A DNA stretch of 54,513 bases from Bacillus sp. (in: firmicutes) (GTDB lineage: Bacteria > Bacillota > Bacilli > Bacillales > Salisediminibacteriaceae): positions 1 through 54,513 of the forward strand of contig JAJOJL010000131.1 of the NCBI GenBank assembly GCA_021208645.1, read 5' to 3'. Under the pieces are notes generated by a model. It made no database searches and had not been told where the DNA came from. It saw only the letters and a program-made list of their open reading frames with translations. Shown piece by piece: positions 8,905-18,016 of the stretch (within the stretch, counting starts at the first letter, position 1; each line of letters starts with the position of its first letter). The position numbers and the translations under genes are program-made.

Positions 8905-10239
8905 TTGTTTAAGAAGCTATTAATTGCTAATAGAGGAGAAATTGCAGTTCGAATTATTAACACTTGTCACCGTTTAGGAGTTCAGACGGTTGCAGTATAT
9001 TCCGATGCTGATAAAGAAAGTCTTCATGTCACTCTTGCGGATCAGGCTGTTCACATTGGCGGTTCACGAGTAAACGAGAGCTATTTAAACATGGAAAATA
9101 TTTTGATTGCAGCAAAGGATACAGGTGCAGATGCGATTCACCCAGGTTATGGGTTCCTCTCGGAAAATCCCGATTTTGCTAAGAAGGTTGAGGAAAATGG
9201 GATCACTTTTATTGGCCCTAAACCGGAAGTTATTCAAAAGATGGGAAATAAAATTGAAGCGAGGGAGACGATGGAGCAGGCCAATGTTCCAGTCATTCCT
9301 GGAATTACGTTAAAGGATACGGATGAGAGAACAATTCTCTTAGCTGCAAGAAATATTGGTTATCCAATTATGGTGAAGGCTGCTGCTGGTGGTGGTGGTA
9401 TTGGAATGCAGAAGGTGGAACACGAATCTGAACTTATGAAAATCGTTTCTTCTGTTGTAAAGAAATCAGAGACATTCTTCGGTTCCGGGGAAATTTACTT
9501 AGAAAAATGCATCGACAATCCGAGACATATTGAAGCACAAATTGCCGGGGACGAACATGGCAATGTCGTTTGCCTTGGGGACAGGGATTGTTCCATTCAA
9601 CGGAGACATCAAAAAATTATTGAAGAGGCCCCTTCCCCGTTTTTATCGGCACAAGGAAGGGAAAGGTTATTTGAGGCAGCCGTACAGGCAGGAAAGACGA
9701 TCGGCTATACAAATCTAGGTACTGTAGAATTTCTCGTCGATGAAAATGAAAACATTTACTTCTTAGAAATGAATACACGTCTACAAGTGGAGCATCCGGT
9801 CACAGAAGAAACAACAGGTCATGATTTAGTAGAATGGCAGCTCCTTCTAGCAATGGGCGAAAGGCTCCCTGAACAAAATGAACAGGAAGGCCATGCCATT
9901 GAAGCAAGAATTTATGCTGAGGATCCAGTTACATTTTTTCCATCACCAGGAAAGTTGGAGAAGTGGTCGTTTCCGCAAATGGATAATATCCGCTATGATT
10001 TTGGGGTAACGGAAGGAGCACAAGTGACACCTTTTTATGATCCGATGATCGGTAAAGTGATCTCAAAAGGGGCGACAAGGGATGAAGCGATCAAAACTTT
10101 ACTTGGTGCATTAGAAGCTGCCCAGGTAGAAGGGATTAAAACAAATATTCCAATGTTGATCGAATCGTTAAAAAATCCTGTGTTTCAGGCAGGAAATGCA
10201 ACAACCGATTTCGTAAATAGTTGTATAAAGGTTAAATAA
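8905..10239 (+). CDS. yngH: Biotin carboxylase subunit of an acyl-CoA carboxylase (YngH-like)
   Basis: An ATP-grasp biotin carboxylase of 444 residues: it starts KKLLIANRGEIAVRI, has the glycine-rich ATP loop (AAAGGGGIGM), QRRHQKIIEEAPS and the catalytic EMNTRLQVEHPVTEE segment. I place the start at TTG 8905-8907, because TAGGGGGAAG precedes it by the right distance. The in-frame ATG at 8881 lies inside the preceding gene with no ribosome site. It carboxylates biotin on the next gene's product for transfer by the carboxyltransferase at 12267. Confidence 0.92.
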   Translation: MFKKLLIANRGEIAVRIINTCHRLGVQTVAVYSDADKESLHVTLADQAVHIGGSRVNESYLNMENILIAAKDTGADAIHPGYGFLSENPDFAKKVEENGITFIGPKPEVIQKMGNKIEARETMEQANVPVIPGITLKDTDERTILLAARNIGYPIMVKAAAGGGGIGMQKVEHESELMKIVSSVVKKSETFFGSGEIYLEKCIDNPRHIEAQIAGDEHGNVVCLGDRDCSIQRRHQKIIEEAPSPFLSAQGRERLFEAAVQAGKTIGYTNLGTVEFLVDENENIYFLEMNTRLQVEHPVTEETTGHDLVEWQLLLAMGERLPEQNEQEGHAIEARIYAEDPVTFFPSPGKLEKWSFPQMDNIRYDFGVTEGAQVTPFYDPMIGKVISKGATRDEAIKTLLGALEAAQVEGIKTNIPMLIESLKNPVFQAGNATTDFVNSCIKVK

Positions 10240-10262
10240 AGAGATAACAGGGAGATGAAACC

Positions 10263-10481
10263 ATGAAGGAAGTAAGAACCAATATGGCAGGAAACGTGTG
10301 GAAAATTCAAGTCGCCGTTGGTGACGAAGTAAAAGTAGGGCAAGAGGTAGTAATTTTAGAGTCAATGAAAATGGAAATACCTATCGCCGCTGAAGCAGAT
10401 GGTGTGGTGGCAGAGCTGAAAGTGGAAGAAGGCAGCTTTGTAAACGAAGATGACGTACTATTGACATTAAAGTCGGAGTAG
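10263..10481 (+). CDS. yngHB: Biotin carboxyl carrier protein (YngHB-like)
   Basis: A 72-residue stand-alone biotinyl domain. The biotin acceptor lysine is in ILESMKMEIP, flanked by the two typical glycine-turn halves (GNVWKIQVAVGDEV and ADGVVAELKVEEGSFV). It lies 23 bases after the biotin carboxylase and 9 bases before the lyase, in the same operon. It serves as the mobile carrier between the biotin carboxylase and the carboxyltransferase, by family likely 3-methylcrotonyl-CoA carboxylase. Confidence 0.93.
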   Translation: MKEVRTNMAGNVWKIQVAVGDEVKVGQEVVILESMKMEIPIAAEADGVVAELKVEEGSFVNEDDVLLTLKSE

Positions 10482-10490
10482 GGATTTTCT

Positions 10491-11378
10491 ATGGATTTAC
10501 CAACAAAAGTGCAAATCAAAGAAGTTGGTCCGAGGGACGGTCTGCAAAACGAAAAAATATTCGTTCCAACAGAAACCAAGGTGGAGTGGATCAATCAATT
10601 AAGCAAAACAGGCTTAGATTATATTGAAATCACTTCTTTTGTCCATCCAAAATGGATTCCTGTGTTAAATGATGCTGTGGAAGTGGCGAAGAAGATTGAT
10701 CGGCAAGAGGGTGTCACCTATGCCGCCCTCGTTCCTAATAGAAAGGGATTAGAACGAGCAATTGAAGCGGATATGGATGAAGTTTCTGTATTCATGTCCG
10801 CAAGCGAAGCCCACAACCGCCGGAATATTAATAAATTCATTGCAAATACGTTTCCTGTTTTGCAGGAGGTAGTCAAAGAAGCATTGTCTGCTGGGAAAAA
10901 GGTGCGAGGGTATGTTTCGACCGTATTTGGCTGCCCATATGATGGAGAAGTACCTCTTGATAATGTAAAAACAGTGACGGATAAGCTGTTAGAAATGGGT
11001 GTGTATGAGGTGTCGTTAGGTGACACGATTGGGGTAGCTAACCCAAAGCAAATGGATGATGTATTGTCAGAACTACTGGAGAGCTTTCCAACAAATAAAC
11101 TAGCTCTCCATCTCCATGATACGAGAGGGATGGCACTGGCTAACACGGTTGTTGGATTATCAAAAGGGATTACGGTTTTCGACAGTGCTTTAGGTGGCCT
11201 TGGAGGTTGTCCTTATGCAAAAGGCGCTTCAGGTAATGTAGCAACAGAGGATTTAATTCATATGCTCCATGAGATGGGAATCGATACAGGAACTTCCTTT
11301 GTCCCTCTTATGGAAGCGGCAAAATACATTGAAGCAAAGTTGCAAAAGGAGTTACCAAGCAGGCAGTTAAAGCTCTGA
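10491..11378 (+). CDS. yngG: Hydroxymethylglutaryl-CoA lyase (YngG-like)
   Basis: A TIM-barrel HMG-CoA lyase of 295 residues that splits HMG-CoA into acetoacetate and acetyl-CoA. The N-terminal KEVGPRDGLQNE metal/substrate motif, the HLHDTRGMALANT metal-binding histidines and the signature GGLGGCPYAKGASGNVATED with its catalytic cysteine are all present. The acetoacetate it makes is the substrate of the CoA transferase at 14218-15574. Confidence 0.95.
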   Translation: MDLPTKVQIKEVGPRDGLQNEKIFVPTETKVEWINQLSKTGLDYIEITSFVHPKWIPVLNDAVEVAKKIDRQEGVTYAALVPNRKGLERAIEADMDEVSVFMSASEAHNRRNINKFIANTFPVLQEVVKEALSAGKKVRGYVSTVFGCPYDGEVPLDNVKTVTDKLLEMGVYEVSLGDTIGVANPKQMDDVLSELLESFPTNKLALHLHDTRGMALANTVVGLSKGITVFDSALGGLGGCPYAKGASGNVATEDLIHMLHEMGIDTGTSFVPLMEAAKYIEAKLQKELPSRQLKL

Positions 11379-11408
11379 GAATACGGGAGATAAAGGAGGG
11401 ACTGGTAC

Positions 11409-12185
11409 TTGAATCTTATTGAAACCAAAATCAAAGATCATATCGGCCATGTAATTTTGAAACGAAAAGAAAGTGCTAACGCTTTGTCACAGTCCTTGTT
11501 GGATGAATTGGCTACTGTCTTTTATGAATGGAAATTCATTCCCTCCCTCCGTGCCATTATTCTTACAGGGGACGGAGAGAAGGTATTCTGTGCAGGTGCC
11601 GATTTAAAAGAGCGAAAAGGAATGAATGAGACGGAGGTCCGGCAGGCAGTAGCGAAAATTGGCCAGACAGTTAACATGGTGGAAGACATGCCCATCCCTG
11701 TCATTGCTGCCCTTAATGGATCGGCCTTCGGTGGCGGTTTAGAACTTGCCCTCGCCTGTGATTTAATCATTGCAGCAGACCACGGAAAATTCGGGTTAAC
11801 GGAAACAACGTTAGCCATTATTCCAGGTGCTGGGGGAACGCAGCGTCTACCAAGGGCAATTGGTGTTCAGCGGGCGAAAGAAATGATTTTTACAGGTAAA
11901 CGTATTTCCGCAGAAACGGCCTGTGAGTGGGGATTATTCTTAAAGGCAGTACCCTTAGCTTCCTTAATGGAAGAAGCAGAACAACTTGCAAAAGCAATAG
12001 CTAATAATGGTCCTGTTGCTGTAAAACAAGCAAAGTTCGCCATTAATCAAGGGATGAATACAGACATAAAAACAGGCTTATCCATAGAACAAAAAGTATA
12101 TGAATTAACAATACCGACCAAGGATCGCGTAGAAGGGCTCACTGCCTTTAAAGAAAAACGGGCTCCTGTATACACAGGTGAATAA
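11409..12185 (+). CDS. yngF: Enoyl-CoA hydratase, probable methylglutaconyl-CoA hydratase (YngF-like)
   Basis: A 258-residue crotonase-fold protein. The oxyanion-hole segments VFCAGADLKER and GSAFGGGLELALACDL are clear, as is ETTLAIIPGAGGTQRLPR. The start is TTG (11409-11411), backed by AAAGGAGG just upstream. In this operon it fits hydration of 3-methylglutaconyl-CoA to HMG-CoA, between carboxylase and lyase. The specificity is inferred from the neighbours. Confidence 0.9.
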   Translation: MNLIETKIKDHIGHVILKRKESANALSQSLLDELATVFYEWKFIPSLRAIILTGDGEKVFCAGADLKERKGMNETEVRQAVAKIGQTVNMVEDMPIPVIAALNGSAFGGGLELALACDLIIAADHGKFGLTETTLAIIPGAGGTQRLPRAIGVQRAKEMIFTGKRISAETACEWGLFLKAVPLASLMEEAEQLAKAIANNGPVAVKQAKFAINQGMNTDIKTGLSIEQKVYELTIPTKDRVEGLTAFKEKRAPVYTGE

Positions 12186-12266
12186 ATAGAAAAGCGTAAG
12201 GCGCATGAAGCTAGACATAATTTCGATGAATTTTATATTTTCTTATCTTCAAAAAGAGGTGTAGAT

Positions 12267-13796
12267 ATGACGAGAGAGAGTCGTTGGGAAGAGTATGTGA
12301 CGGAGATTGAGCAGGGAGGACCTGCTAAGTATCATGAAGCCAATGAGAAAAAAGGAAAGCTGTTTGTAAGGGAACGTTTAGCTCGTTTATTCGATAACGG
12401 AGAGTGGAAGGAAGACGGGAAATTTGCCAACTGTCAAAAGGAAGGTCTTCCTGCTGACGGTGTTATTACAGCTATCGGAAAAATTTCCGGGAGAACGGTC
12501 TGTGTCATGGCCAATGATTCTACCGTAAAAGCTGGCTCATGGGGTTCAAGAACCGTAGAGAAGATTATCCGTATTCAGGAGACGGCGGAAAAGCTAGAGG
12601 TGCCCCTATTATACTTAGTAGACTCTGCAGGAGCGAGAATTACAGATCAAATTGAAATGTTCCCTGGTCGCAGAGGAGCGGGACGGATTTTTTACAATCA
12701 AGTGAAATTGTCTGGTAAAATACCGCAAGTTTGCTTGCTTTTCGGACCATCTGCAGCAGGTGGTGCGTATATTCCTGCCTTTTGTGACGTAGTCATGATG
12801 GTAGATGGGAACGCGTCCATGTACTTAGGTTCACCGAGAATGGCAGAAATGGTGATTGGCGAAAAAGTTTCGCTAGAAGAAATGGGTGGTGCCAACATGC
12901 ATTGCTCTGTTTCAGGATGTGGCGATATTTTAGTAAAAACAGAAGAGGAAGCCATTGAAAAAGCAAAAGCCTATTTAAGCTATTTCCCTTCTAATTATCA
13001 AAAGCGTCCGCCAGCTATGGAAGCTGTGGAACCAAAGCAGTTGGAAAAGTCTCTTGAAGAGCTTATTCCAGCCAATCAAAATGCGCCTTTTGATATGCAT
13101 CAATTTATTGACGGTCTTGTTGATAAGGATAGTTTCTTTGAAATGAAGGCGTTGTTTGCCAAAGAATTAGTAACTGGTTTTGCGAGAATGAATGGAAGGC
13201 CCATAGGAATTATTGCAAATCAGCCAAGGCAGAAGGGAGGAGTATTATTTCACGACTCAGCAGATAAAGCTGCAAGGTTCATTACTTTGTGTGATGCCTT
13301 CCATATTCCACTCTTATTTTTAGCAGATGTGCCTGGTTTTATGATTGGAACGAAGGTGGAAAGAGCTGGTATTATCCGGCACGGGGCAAAAATGATTTCA
13401 GCCATGTCGGAAGCAACCGTTCCCAAAATTTCTGTTATTGTGCGTAAAGCTTACGGTGCAGGGCTCTATGCCATGGCAGGTCCAGCTTTTGAGCCAGATT
13501 GCTGTATTGCCTTACCATCGGCGCAAATTGCCGTAATGGGTCCAGAGGCGGCGGTAAATGCCGTTTATGCCAATAAAATTCAGTCATTACCTGAAGAGGA
13601 ACGGCCGGCCTTCATCCAAGAAAAACGGAAGGAATACCAGGAAAACATTGATATTTACCGTTTAGCATCAGAGTTGATAATTGATGATATTGTACCTGCT
13701 AATCAGTTAAGGGATGACTTATTGGAAAGATTTGACCTGTATTCTTCTAAGTACCAAATCTTTTCTCACAGAAAACACGCCGTGTATCCGGTTTAA
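12267..13796 (+). CDS. yngE: Acyl-CoA carboxylase carboxyltransferase subunit (YngE-like)
   Basis: A 509-residue biotin-dependent carboxyltransferase with the two crotonase-like halves of propionyl/methylcrotonyl-CoA carboxylase beta subunits. The N-terminal half has DSAGARITDQIEMFPG and GPSAAGGAYIPAFCD; the C-terminal half has ADVPGFMIGTKVERAGI and RKAYGAGLYAMAGPAFEPD. It starts at ATG 12267 after AAGAGGTG. An 81-base gap separates it from yngF, yet strand and function keep it with the operon. By family and context it makes 3-methylglutaconyl-CoA. Confidence 0.92.
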   Translation: MTRESRWEEYVTEIEQGGPAKYHEANEKKGKLFVRERLARLFDNGEWKEDGKFANCQKEGLPADGVITAIGKISGRTVCVMANDSTVKAGSWGSRTVEKIIRIQETAEKLEVPLLYLVDSAGARITDQIEMFPGRRGAGRIFYNQVKLSGKIPQVCLLFGPSAAGGAYIPAFCDVVMMVDGNASMYLGSPRMAEMVIGEKVSLEEMGGANMHCSVSGCGDILVKTEEEAIEKAKAYLSYFPSNYQKRPPAMEAVEPKQLEKSLEELIPANQNAPFDMHQFIDGLVDKDSFFEMKALFAKELVTGFARMNGRPIGIIANQPRQKGGVLFHDSADKAARFITLCDAFHIPLLFLADVPGFMIGTKVERAGIIRHGAKMISAMSEATVPKISVIVRKAYGAGLYAMAGPAFEPDCCIALPSAQIAVMGPEAAVNAVYANKIQSLPEEERPAFIQEKRKEYQENIDIYRLASELIIDDIVPANQLRDDLLERFDLYSSKYQIFSHRKHAVYPV

Positions 13797-13797
13797 G

Positions 13798-13839
13798 ACC
13801 AAGCCGAAAAGGCATGCTTTTCGCCTTTTCGGCTTGGTC
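13798..13839 (+). terminator. Hairpin after yngE (terminator-like, no clear T-run)
   Basis: A long stem, GACCAAGCCGAAAAGGC paired with GCCTTTTCGGCTTGGTC, starts right after the yngE stop and would be very stable. It lacks a T-run, so it may act as an mRNA 3'-end stabiliser or an inefficient terminator. Its core AAAAGGCATGCTTTTCGCC recurs at 13927-13948. Confidence 0.55.
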
Positions 13840-13948
13840 GAAAGATGAGCGGAGCCGCCACCTGTTTTTGAAGCCAGTTAGGGCGTTTTTTTCCTAACTG
13901 GTGCGTGGCGAGCGAAGCCATCGTAAAAAAGGCATGCTTTTCGCCTTT
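13807..13948. repeat. 22-bp direct repeat flanking a second hairpin
   Basis: The segment AAAAGGCATGCTTTTCGCC (plus TTT) occurs at 13807-13828 and again at 13927-13948. Between them a separate hairpin (CCAGTTAGG paired with CCTAACTGG around a T-rich loop) lies near 13875-13900. The stretch looks like accreted non-coding repeats. Confidence 0.6.
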
Positions 13949-13975
13949 AGGAGTTGGCTAATGGATAACTTAGCA

Positions 13976-14185
13976 TTGATTGTTGTGAAGGAGTGGAGAC
14001 CCACGACACTCCTCGAAAATGCTAACACATTATCTTCGTGCGTGGGCTATTTCTAGGTAGCCTATTCAATGTCCTGCGGGATTATGGTCTAGACGAGACC
14101 CCACAGGTAGGAACTACCTAGGAGGCTTGTCAGACCACCCGCGGAAAGGGAGTGGGTCGTAGCGACTGAACACCATAGGTGTAAA
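13976..14185 (-). repeat. Palindromic interspersed repeat, copy D (reverse orientation)
   Basis: This roughly 210-base stretch matches the reverse complement of the element at 39779-39960. They share ACACTCCTCGAAAATGCT, TTCTTCGTGCGTGGGC, GTCCTGCGGGA and CCCGCGGAAAGGGAGTG in the same order. It is non-coding and sits between yngE and scoA, separating the leucine operon from the CoA transferase. Confidence 0.75.
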
Positions 14186-14217
14186 TAAAAAATTCAAACT
14201 GAACGGAGGGGAGTTCG

Positions 14218-14910
14218 TTGAAGCAGATTTTAACATCTTTTACCGATGCAGTAGCTGACATTAAGGACGGTGCAACGCTACTAGTTGGCGGATTTGGTCT
14301 TTGTGGTATCCCAGAAAACTTAATTAAAGGATTAAGGGAAACGGGAGTAAAAGATTTAACGATTATTTCCAATAACTGTGGTGTGGACGACTGGGGGTTA
14401 GGACTACTTCTCGAAAACAAACAAATTAAGAAGATCATGGCCTCTTACGTAGGAGAAAACAAGGAATTTGAACGACAAGTACTGGCTGGTGAACTAGAAG
14501 TAGATTTGATTCCTCAAGGAACATTGGCAGAGCGAATTCGTGCAGGAGGAGCAGGTATACCTGCGTTTTACACCCCAGCAGGCGTAGGTACAAAAATCGC
14601 TGAAGGGAAAGAGGTACGAATTTTTGACGGAAAAGAGTATTTAATGGAACATGCCATCACCGCAGACTATAGCCTAGTGCGCGCTTATATTGGTGATAAG
14701 CATGGAAACCTTATTTACCGTAAAACAGCCCAAAACTTCAACCCAATGATGGCAGCAGCAGGAAAAGTGACCATAGCAGAAGTAGAGAATTTGGTTGAGC
14801 CAGGTGAATTAAATCCAGAACATATTCATACACCAAGTATTTACGTGAACAAGTTGATCATTGGTGAGCAGGAAAAAAGAATTGAGAGAAAAACGTTAGC
14901 ACAATCCTAA
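14218..14910 (+). CDS. scoA: Succinyl-CoA:3-ketoacid CoA transferase subunit A
   Basis: A 230-residue family-I CoA-transferase alpha subunit with the glycine-rich loop [13 protein letters not shown] near residues 24-36 and [16 protein letters not shown]. It begins at TTG (14218-14220) behind the strong site GGAGGGGAG. With the next gene it forms the heteromer that moves CoA from succinyl-CoA to acetoacetate, closing the route from HMG-CoA lyase to acetoacetyl-CoA. Confidence 0.93.
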   Translation: MKQILTSFTDAVADIKDGATLLVGGFGLCGIPENLIKGLRETGVKDLTIISNNCGVDDWGLGLLLENKQIKKIMASYVGENKEFERQVLAGELEVDLIPQGTLAERIRAGGAGIPAFYTPAGVGTKIAEGKEVRIFDGKEYLMEHAITADYSLVRAYIGDKHGNLIYRKTAQNFNPMMAAAGKVTIAEVENLVEPGELNPEHIHTPSIYVNKLIIGEQEKRIERKTLAQS

Positions 14911-14926
14911 GGGAGGAGGGGACCTC

Positions 14927-15574
14927 ATGAGTGTAGATCGTAAAGCAATGCGAGAGCAAATTGCAAGAAGAGCAGAAAAGGAAATTCACGATGGTGACTA
15001 TGTCAACTTAGGTATTGGTATGCCAACGATGGTTGCAAATTATATTTCTGAAAATAAACAAGTAATACTTCAATCGGAAAACGGCTTATTAGGAATCGGC
15101 CCTTTCCCAACAGAGGAGGAGCTTGATCCCGACTTAATAAATGCAGGGAAAGAAACAGTTACTACTGTGAAAGGAGCATCCTATTTCAGCAGTGCAGAGT
15201 CCTTTGCCATGATTCGTGGTGGCCATATTGATGTCGCCATCTTGGGAGCAATGGAAGTTGCTGAGAACGGAGATTTAGCGAACTGGATGATCCCAGGGAA
15301 AATGATTAAAGGCATGGGAGGCGCGATGGATTTAGTACATGGTGCCAAAAAAGTAGTTATTATTATGGAGCATGTTAATAAAAACGGGGATCCAAAGATT
15401 TTAAAAGAGTGTACTTTGCCTTTAACAGGAAAAGCCGTTGTAAACAGGATTATTACAGATAGGGCAGTAATTGATGTAACGGAAGATGGGTTGGAGTTAA
15501 AAGAAATTTTAGGAGACTACAACTTTGAAGAGATTCAAGGTATGACAGGTGCGCCCCTTATTAACGGGTTATAA
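14927..15574 (+). CDS. scoB: Succinyl-CoA:3-ketoacid CoA transferase subunit B
   Basis: A 215-residue beta subunit. The catalytic glutamate that forms the CoA thioester is in [14 protein letters not shown], and [11 protein letters not shown] and [16 protein letters not shown] are also family-typical. It starts 16 bases after scoA behind GGGAGGAGGGG, so the subunits are co-translated. A terminator follows at 15638. Confidence 0.94.
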   Translation: MSVDRKAMREQIARRAEKEIHDGDYVNLGIGMPTMVANYISENKQVILQSENGLLGIGPFPTEEELDPDLINAGKETVTTVKGASYFSSAESFAMIRGGHIDVAILGAMEVAENGDLANWMIPGKMIKGMGGAMDLVHGAKKVVIIMEHVNKNGDPKILKECTLPLTGKAVVNRIITDRAVIDVTEDGLELKEILGDYNFEEIQGMTGAPLINGL

Positions 15575-15637
15575 TTAAGAATCAGTTTAGTAAAATTCGT
15601 TGAGAAATATTAATAAGATAACTAAATACTAGAAAAT

Positions 15638-15683
15638 AAAAAGCTGAAAATAGCAGGGAAAGCCTGTCTTTTCAGCTTTTTTA
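15638..15683 (+). terminator. Intrinsic terminator after scoAB
   Basis: AAAAAGCTGAAAA (15638-15650) pairs with TTTTCAGCTTTTT (15669-15681), and the strand ends in a T-run. Confidence 0.85.
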
Positions 15684-15727
15684 TTTGTGTCTGAGATTTT
15701 TACCTAAAAATTGTTAATGAGATTTTT

Positions 15728-15756
15728 ACATACCTAAACAAGATTGATTCATACTA
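15728..15756 (+). promoter_or_regulatory. SigG-like forespore promoter of the SASP gene
   Basis: CATACTA (15750-15756) matches the SigG -10 element exactly, and ACATA (15728-15732) is a near match to the -35 with a 17-base spacer. It lies just upstream of the spore-protein gene, where SigG control is expected. Confidence 0.65.
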
Positions 15757-15782
15757 TGGTTACGTCAGGAGGTGAAAAACAA

Positions 15783-15983
15783 ATGGCTAACAACAACAGT
15801 TCAAACCAATTGCTTGTACCTGGAGTACAGCAAGCATTAGATCAAATGAAATATGAGATCGCTCAAGAGTTTGGTGTGCAGCTTGGGCCAGATGCAACTT
15901 CTCGTGCTAACGGGTCTGTTGGTGGAGAAATTACGAAGCGTCTAGTAGCTATGGCTGAACAACAATTTGGCGGTCACCAATAA
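15783..15983 (+). CDS. Alpha/beta-type small acid-soluble spore protein
   Basis: A 66-residue DNA-binding spore protein. The [12 protein letters not shown] segment (GPR protease cleavage site) and the C-terminal [22 protein letters not shown] are classic for alpha/beta SASPs, which coat spore DNA and protect it from UV and heat. The start at 15783 has an ideal CAGGAGGTG ribosome site; the longer in-frame start at 15744 does not. It is monocistronic, with a SigG-like promoter and its own terminator. Confidence 0.96.
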   Translation: MANNNSSNQLLVPGVQQALDQMKYEIAQEFGVQLGPDATSRANGSVGGEITKRLVAMAEQQFGGHQ

Positions 15984-16016
15984 TAATAAAAAATAAGTGA
16001 ATAACATGGCTGTATA

Positions 16017-16044
16017 GGGGATGGACAAGCTCCATCCCCTTTTT
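16017..16044 (+). terminator. Intrinsic terminator of the SASP gene
   Basis: GGGGATGGA pairs with TCCATCCCC around CAAGC and is followed by TTTTT. Confidence 0.9.
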
Positions 16045-16091
16045 GGATAGAAGAATCTTAACTTTTTAACTAATAGCTATGTTAATGGTTG

Positions 16092-16296
16092 TGATGATTT
16101 TCGCTTCAGATACTCGCTTTCCGCGGGCAACACCTCAGCCTCCTCGGGAAAAATCACCCTGCGGGGTCTTCGGAAGTTAATCCTGTCTCTTCCTCTTCTA
16201 GCATCGCTTCGGTGCTAAGTACGTCGAGACAACTCGAAGTAACTTCATGATGCAATGCTCGTCGCTGGAGTCTCGTATCTTCCGCTACAATCATCA
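16092..16296 (+). repeat. Palindromic interspersed repeat, copy A
   Basis: A non-coding element of about 205 bases. It has the family core ACTCGCTTTCCGCGGGCAA, CCTCAGCCTCCTCGGGAAAA and CCCTGCGGGGTCTTC, shared with copy B. Its outer ends TGATGATT (16092-16099) and AATCATCA (16289-16296) are complementary. Confidence 0.8.
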
Positions 16297-16383
16297 ATTT
16301 TAATAATTAGCATTGCTTTTAACACAGTTAACTATAGTCTAATATCAATTGATTATTTTATCCATTTACCGGAGGAATCAATA

Positions 16384-16632
16384 ATGGGGTATTGTCCCGT
16401 ATGTAATGGTTTAGAACAAGTTTACCAAGCCTGTCCCTCTTGTGGGTCTAGTATGGCAGAAAAGGGGCGGTGGTTTGATTATTTTGATGAGTATAGTGCC
16501 TATATGCCTATTAATACGATGAAGTTGTTTGATGGAATTAAAGATGATTTAAAACAGGAAACCTGTCCCCATCTTTTTTATTGTGAAAACTGTAATGAAG
16601 ATACGGTTATGTTAATAAAAGAGAAAATATAA
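16384..16632 (+). CDS. Small zinc-ribbon protein of unknown function
   Basis: An 82-residue protein starting at ATG 16384 behind CCGGAGGAATC. Cysteine pairs CPVC (residues 4-7), CPSC (17-20) and CENC (near residue 68), plus CPH, suggest one or two bound zinc ions. The middle is acidic and aromatic. I recognise no family function. It stands alone between a palindromic repeat and the convergent msmX gene. Confidence 0.75.
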   Translation: MGYCPVCNGLEQVYQACPSCGSSMAEKGRWFDYFDEYSAYMPINTMKLFDGIKDDLKQETCPHLFYCENCNEDTVMLIKEKI

Positions 16633-16665
16633 AAAATCCCCCATGAAAATCATGGAGGATTTTTA
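16632..16665. terminator. Bidirectional terminator, zinc-ribbon gene / msmX
   Basis: AAAAAATCC...CATG pairs with CATGG...GGATTTTT around a short loop. An A-run on the left and a T-run on the right allow use from both sides. Confidence 0.8.
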
Positions 16666-16682
16666 GTTTTAGTTTGCGGTTA

Positions 16683-17774
16683 TTAACGAATACGTAATTC
16701 TGATTCTGGGTCGAAGAAGTGGCACTTGTTCATGTCGAATGCCATAGTTAATGTGTCTCCGCCGCTGATATCTGTACGAGAATCAACACGTGCGATGAAG
16801 TCTTGACCGCCTACTTTAGAGTATAGGAACGTTTCAGCACCCATAAGCTCAGCAACATCGATATATGCTTCGAAAGTAGAGTTCTCAGAAGCCTCTAAGA
16901 ATACTGGCTCATCATGGATGTCCTCAGGACGAATTCCTAAGATAATTTCTTTGTTGTTGTAATCTTCAACAAGCTTTAATTTTCCAGCAGGCACCTTCAC
17001 TTTATGGTCACCCATTTCAAAGAATCCATCTTTAAGTGTACCAGTTAAGAAGTTCATGGAAGGAGATCCGATAAATCCACCTACGAATACGTTTTCTGGG
17101 TAGTCATAAATGTCCTTTGGACGACCAACTTGTTGGATATATCCGTCTTTCATAACAACGATACGTGTTGCCATTGTCATGGCTTCTGTTTGGTCATGTG
17201 TTACGTAAATCGTTGTTGTTTGAAGACGCTTATGAAGCTTTGTGATTTCAGCACGCATTTGTACACGTAGCTTTGCATCTAGGTTTGATAAAGGCTCATC
17301 CATCAAGAATACTTTAGGGTTACGTACGATCGCACGACCTAAAGCTACACGTTGACGCTGACCACCAGACATTGCTTTTGGTTTACGGTCTAGCATTTCT
17401 GTTAAACCAAGAATTCTAGCTGCTTCCTTTACTCGCTTATCAATTTCCGCTTTTTTGAACTTACGAAGCTTAAGACCGAAAGCCATGTTATCGTAAACGT
17501 TCATGTGTGGATATAATGCATAGTTTTGGAATACCATCGCGATGTCACGATCTTTAGGTGCTACATCGTTTACTAGCTCATCACCGATGTAAAGCTCTCC
17601 TTTAGAAATATCCTCTAAACCTGCAACCATACGAAGAGTAGTAGACTTACCGCAACCAGATGGACCTACGAATACGATAAATTCTTTGTCTACAATTTCT
17701 AGATTGAAATCTGTAACTGCTGTTACATCACCTTCATAAATTTTGTAAAGACCTTTAAAAGTAATATCTGCCAT
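16683..17774 (-). CDS. msmX: Multi-sugar ABC importer ATPase MsmX
   Basis: A 363-residue ATP-binding subunit of the MalK/UgpC/MsmX type, which energises several carbohydrate importers whose permeases are encoded elsewhere. Walker [10 protein letters not shown] (residues 37-45), signature MSGGQRQR (about 135-142), Walker B VFLMDEP and the H-loop [11 protein letters not shown] are followed by the regulatory TOBE domain (residues about 240-363, with GIRPEDI). The start at 17774 follows AAGGAGTGGAAAAC. Its neighbour upstream is the PucR-type regulator, as with msmX-yxkF in Bacillus subtilis. Two cre-like sites lie upstream. Confidence 0.94.
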   Translation of the reverse strand: MADITFKGLYKIYEGDVTAVTDFNLEIVDKEFIVFVGPSGCGKSTTLRMVAGLEDISKGELYIGDELVNDVAPKDRDIAMVFQNYALYPHMNVYDNMAFGLKLRKFKKAEIDKRVKEAARILGLTEMLDRKPKAMSGGQRQRVALGRAIVRNPKVFLMDEPLSNLDAKLRVQMRAEITKLHKRLQTTTIYVTHDQTEAMTMATRIVVMKDGYIQQVGRPKDIYDYPENVFVGGFIGSPSMNFLTGTLKDGFFEMGDHKVKVPAGKLKLVEDYNNKEIILGIRPEDIHDEPVFLEASENSTFEAYIDVAELMGAETFLYSKVGGQDFIARVDSRTDISGGDTLTMAFDMNKCHFFDPESELRIR

Positions 17775-17856
17775 GTTTTCCACTCCTTATAGTTATGAAC
17801 GTTTACTAATGAGCACGTTCAAAATTAGTGTTCTAATTCATAGTCTTAGTTTAGCT

Positions 17857-17870
17857 TGTAAATGCTTACA
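17857..17870. promoter_or_regulatory. cre-like site upstream of msmX
   Basis: TGTAAATGCTTACA is a near-perfect palindrome that matches the CcpA cre consensus except for TG in place of the central CG. It lies about 85 bases before the msmX start, suggesting carbon catabolite control. Confidence 0.55.
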
Positions 17871-17917
17871 AAACTATTGTAATAGTGCACAAAAATTTGA
17901 TAGTTTTTTGTGCAACT

Positions 17918-17931
17918 TGCAAGCGCTGACA
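17918..17931. promoter_or_regulatory. Second cre-like site between msmX and the regulator gene
   Basis: TGCAAGCGCTGACA contains the central CG and outer TG/CA of a cre box. It lies about 145 bases before the msmX start and about 85 bases beyond the end of the upstream regulator gene. Confidence 0.55.
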
Positions 17932-18016
17932 AAAAAAAGAGGTTTCAAAAAGAACGTATACATTCATTTGAAACCTTTGATATGGCAGGTGAACGGATGA
18001 ATCATATCATGTAATT

